Below are positions 62,510 to 64,000 of a stretch of 64,000 nt of DNA, piece after piece. A program made the position numbers and the translations under genes. How positions within the stretch are numbered: position 1 is the first letter of the stretch; the number at the start of each line of letters is the position of its first letter. This DNA is from Bradyrhizobium symbiodeficiens. GTDB lineage: Bacteria > Pseudomonadota > Alphaproteobacteria > Rhizobiales > Xanthobacteraceae. The notes beneath the pieces are model-generated. The model did no database searches. It saw only the letters and a program-made list of their open reading frames with translations, and was not told where the DNA came from. Location: positions 5,334,501 through 5,398,500 of the forward strand of contig NZ_CP029427.2 of assembly GCF_002266465.3 (NCBI RefSeq), given 5' to 3'.

Positions 62510-64000
62510 GTGCCAGACACCAACGAGCAGGATTCGGCCATTGCCTTCGGGCCCTTCCGCTTGTTCGCGAAATCGCGATTGCTTGAAAAGGACGGCGCAC
62601 CGCATCATCTCGGCGGCCGCGCGCTCGATATCCTGATCTGTCTCGCTGAACGTGCCGGTGAGGTCGTGGACAAGCGAGAGTTGATCAAGCGTGTCTGGGC
62701 CGACGTCAACGTCGACGAGGGAAGCCTGCGCTTCCACATCACGACGCTTCGCAAGGCTTTGGACGACAAGGCCTTGGGCACTGCCGGCGAAGGTTCCCGC
62801 TATGTGATCAACGTCCCCGGCCGCGGCTATTGCTTCGCAGCCCCGCTGCTCCGGGCTGCGCCTTCGGAGAGCCGGGCCGGCCTGCCGGCCGCTTCGCCCC
62901 GCTCGCTGCCCACACCGCTTGCCAAGATGATCGGGCGGGACGATGCGGTCGAGAAAATCTCCGCCGAGCTTGCCCAGCATCGCTTCGTCACAATCGTCGG
63001 CCCGGGCGGAATCGGCAAGACGTCGGTCGCGCTTGCCGTCGCGCATCGCGAGCTCGCGGCCTTCGATGACCAGGTGTGTTTCGTCGATTTCGGCGCACTG
63101 ACGGATGTCCGGCTGGTTCCCGGCACGATTGCTTCCGCACTGGGCCTGACCGTCAATGCCGACGATCCCGTGCCGAGCCTGCTGACAGTCCTGCGCAGCC
63201 GGCGCATGCTGCTGATGTTCGACAGCTGCGAGCATATCCTCGACGAGCTCGCCCCTCTGGCCGAGCGCATGGTCCGCGAGGCGCCGCAGCTGCATATTCT
63301 GGCCACCAGCCGCGAATCCCTTCGGACCGAAGGTGAGCGCGTCCACCGGCTGTTTCCCCTGGATTGCCCGCCGCAGCGTGAAGGCCTCGGCATCGCCGAC
63401 ATCCTTGCCTATCCCGCAAGCCAGCTCTTCGTGGAACGCATTGCCGAGAGCCTGAGCGAATTCGAGCTCACCGAGGAGGATGCGCCGCTCGTTGCCGAAA
63501 TCTGCCGGCGCCTGGACGGCATTGCACTGGCAATCGAGCTCGCCGCCGGACGCGTCAACGCCTATGGCATTGCCGGGACCGCATCACTGCTGGACAGCCG
63601 CTTCTCGCTGCTGTGGCGGGGACGGCGCACGGCGATTCCGCGGCACCAGACCCTGAGCGCCGCGGTCGCCTGGAGCTACGATCTGCTGCCGCCGACCGAG
63701 AGCGCGACCCTGCGCGGCTTGTCGGTGTTCGTCGGGCCGTTCACGCTGGAAGCCGCGCTTGCGGTCGCATCCTGCCAGGGTGTCGACGAGCCCGAAGGCG
63801 TGGAAGCCATTTCGAACCTACTCTCCAAATCCCTGATCGCGACCTCGCCGGCGGAGCGGCGGCTGCGCTATCGCCTGCTCGACACCACCCGCGCCTTCAT
63901 GGCGGACAAGCTCGTCGAGAAGGGGGAAGCGGACCGCGTCGCGCGTGCCCACGCCGAATATTTCCGCGACGTCCTGCACGACATTGCCCTCAAATCCACG
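62510..64000 (+). CDS. Winged-helix regulator with NTPase domain, paralog 2 (runs off window)
   Basis: 497 codons from GTG 62510, open at the window edge. Winged helix: FGPFRLFAKSRLLEKDG, GSLRFHITTLRKAL and NVPGRGYCFAAP. ATPase: Walker A VGPGGIGKTSVAL, Walker B LLMFDSCEHI, LATSRESLR, RLDGIALAIELAAGRVNAYG and RHQTLSAAVAWSYDLLPP. Long stretches are identical to the gene at 53732, so the two are recent paralogs. It is longer by a few residues in the wing-to-ATPase linker. The C-terminal repeat region lies outside the window. Confidence 0.88.
   Translation, partial: MPDTNEQDSAIAFGPFRLFAKSRLLEKDGAPHHLGGRALDILICLAERAGEVVDKRELIKRVWADVNVDEGSLRFHITTLRKALDDKALGTAGEGSRYVINVPGRGYCFAAPLLRAAPSESRAGLPAASPRSLPTPLAKMIGRDDAVEKISAELAQHRFVTIVGPGGIGKTSVALAVAHRELAAFDDQVCFVDFGALTDVRLVPGTIASALGLTVNADDPVPSLLTVLRSRRMLLMFDSCEHILDELAPLAERMVREAPQLHILATSRESLRTEGERVHRLFPLDCPPQREGLGIADILAYPASQLFVERIAESLSEFELTEEDAPLVAEICRRLDGIALAIELAAGRVNAYGIAGTASLLDSRFSLLWRGRRTAIPRHQTLSAAVAWSYDLLPPTESATLRGLSVFVGPFTLEAALAVASCQGVDEPEGVEAISNLLSKSLIATSPAERRLRYRLLDTTRAFMADKLVEKGEADRVARAHAEYFRDVLHDIALKST

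Noticed and set aside
1..64000. CRISPR arrays, tRNA/rRNA genes, insertion sequences, phage or integrative elements
   Set aside because: None seen: no regular spacer repeats, no cloverleaf noticed, no transposase or integrase motifs in any frame. A tRNA scan would settle the RNA point.

Overview
The window reads as chromosomal DNA from an alphaproteobacterium of the Bradyrhizobium type. The evidence is high GC, the lanthanide methanol dehydrogenase (XoxF) module joined to glutathione-dependent formaldehyde genes, a five-step histidine pathway with HutF, and four palindromic intergenic repeats of the kind common in Bradyrhizobium (the genus link is from memory). I found no tRNA, rRNA, CRISPR array, insertion sequence or prophage. 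About 56 genes are supported. Two run off the ends: an AraC-type regulator at base 1 and a winged-helix/ATPase regulator at base 64000.

Layout. 1-515: AraC-type regulator, partial. 1025-5198: C1 module, xoxF, its cytochrome c, glutathione-dependent formaldehyde dehydrogenase and Gfa, followed by an intrinsic terminator. 5871-8985: two-subunit Tat-exported molybdenum aldehyde-oxidase-like enzyme and a small secreted protein. 9223-11661 (minus): a Rieske protein and a second PQQ alcohol dehydrogenase that also carries the lanthanide-type Asp-x-Asp motif. 11991-13443 (minus): truncated haemoglobin and 3-hydroxyacyl-CoA dehydrogenase. 13844-16643: PstS-like binding protein and a convergent tungstate permease/binding protein pair without an ATPase. 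16736-18956: poorly characterised secreted or low-complexity proteins and a broken TonB receptor. 19330-21333: membrane GGDEF-EAL protein.

21346-30597: an apparent eight-gene operon (minus) encoding a CoxMSL-type molybdenum hydroxylase followed by a full Liv-type ABC importer. It is divergent from a TetR regulator, with two matching operator-like palindromes between them. 30758-41298: histidine utilisation, hutIHU divergent from hutF-hutC, with a perfect 20-bp palindrome in the shared promoter, then an ABC importer and an M20 amidohydrolase. 41295-44486: a solitary BamA and a small exported protein. 44555-45220: repeat-rich DNA.

45496-52357: MacAB-TolC-like efflux operon ending in its own two-component system. 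52413-53552: MFS transporter. 53732-64000: two paralogous winged-helix/ATPase regulators, each preceded by the same 35-bp element, bracketing minus-strand stress and detoxification genes (MsrA, cupin, OsmC, crotonase, epoxide hydrolase, VOC protein, HWE-type kinase).

How the parts fit (inference): XoxF oxidises methanol in the periplasm to formaldehyde, the cytochrome takes the electrons, and Gfa plus the dehydrogenase clear formaldehyde through glutathione. The periplasmic Mo enzyme and the Rieske/PQQ dehydrogenase pair may extend this to other alcohols and aldehydes. The TetR-Mo hydroxylase-Liv block looks like a self-contained uptake-and-hydroxylation unit for an unidentified substrate, and is the best candidate for an undescribed system here. 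The paired regulators are the second.
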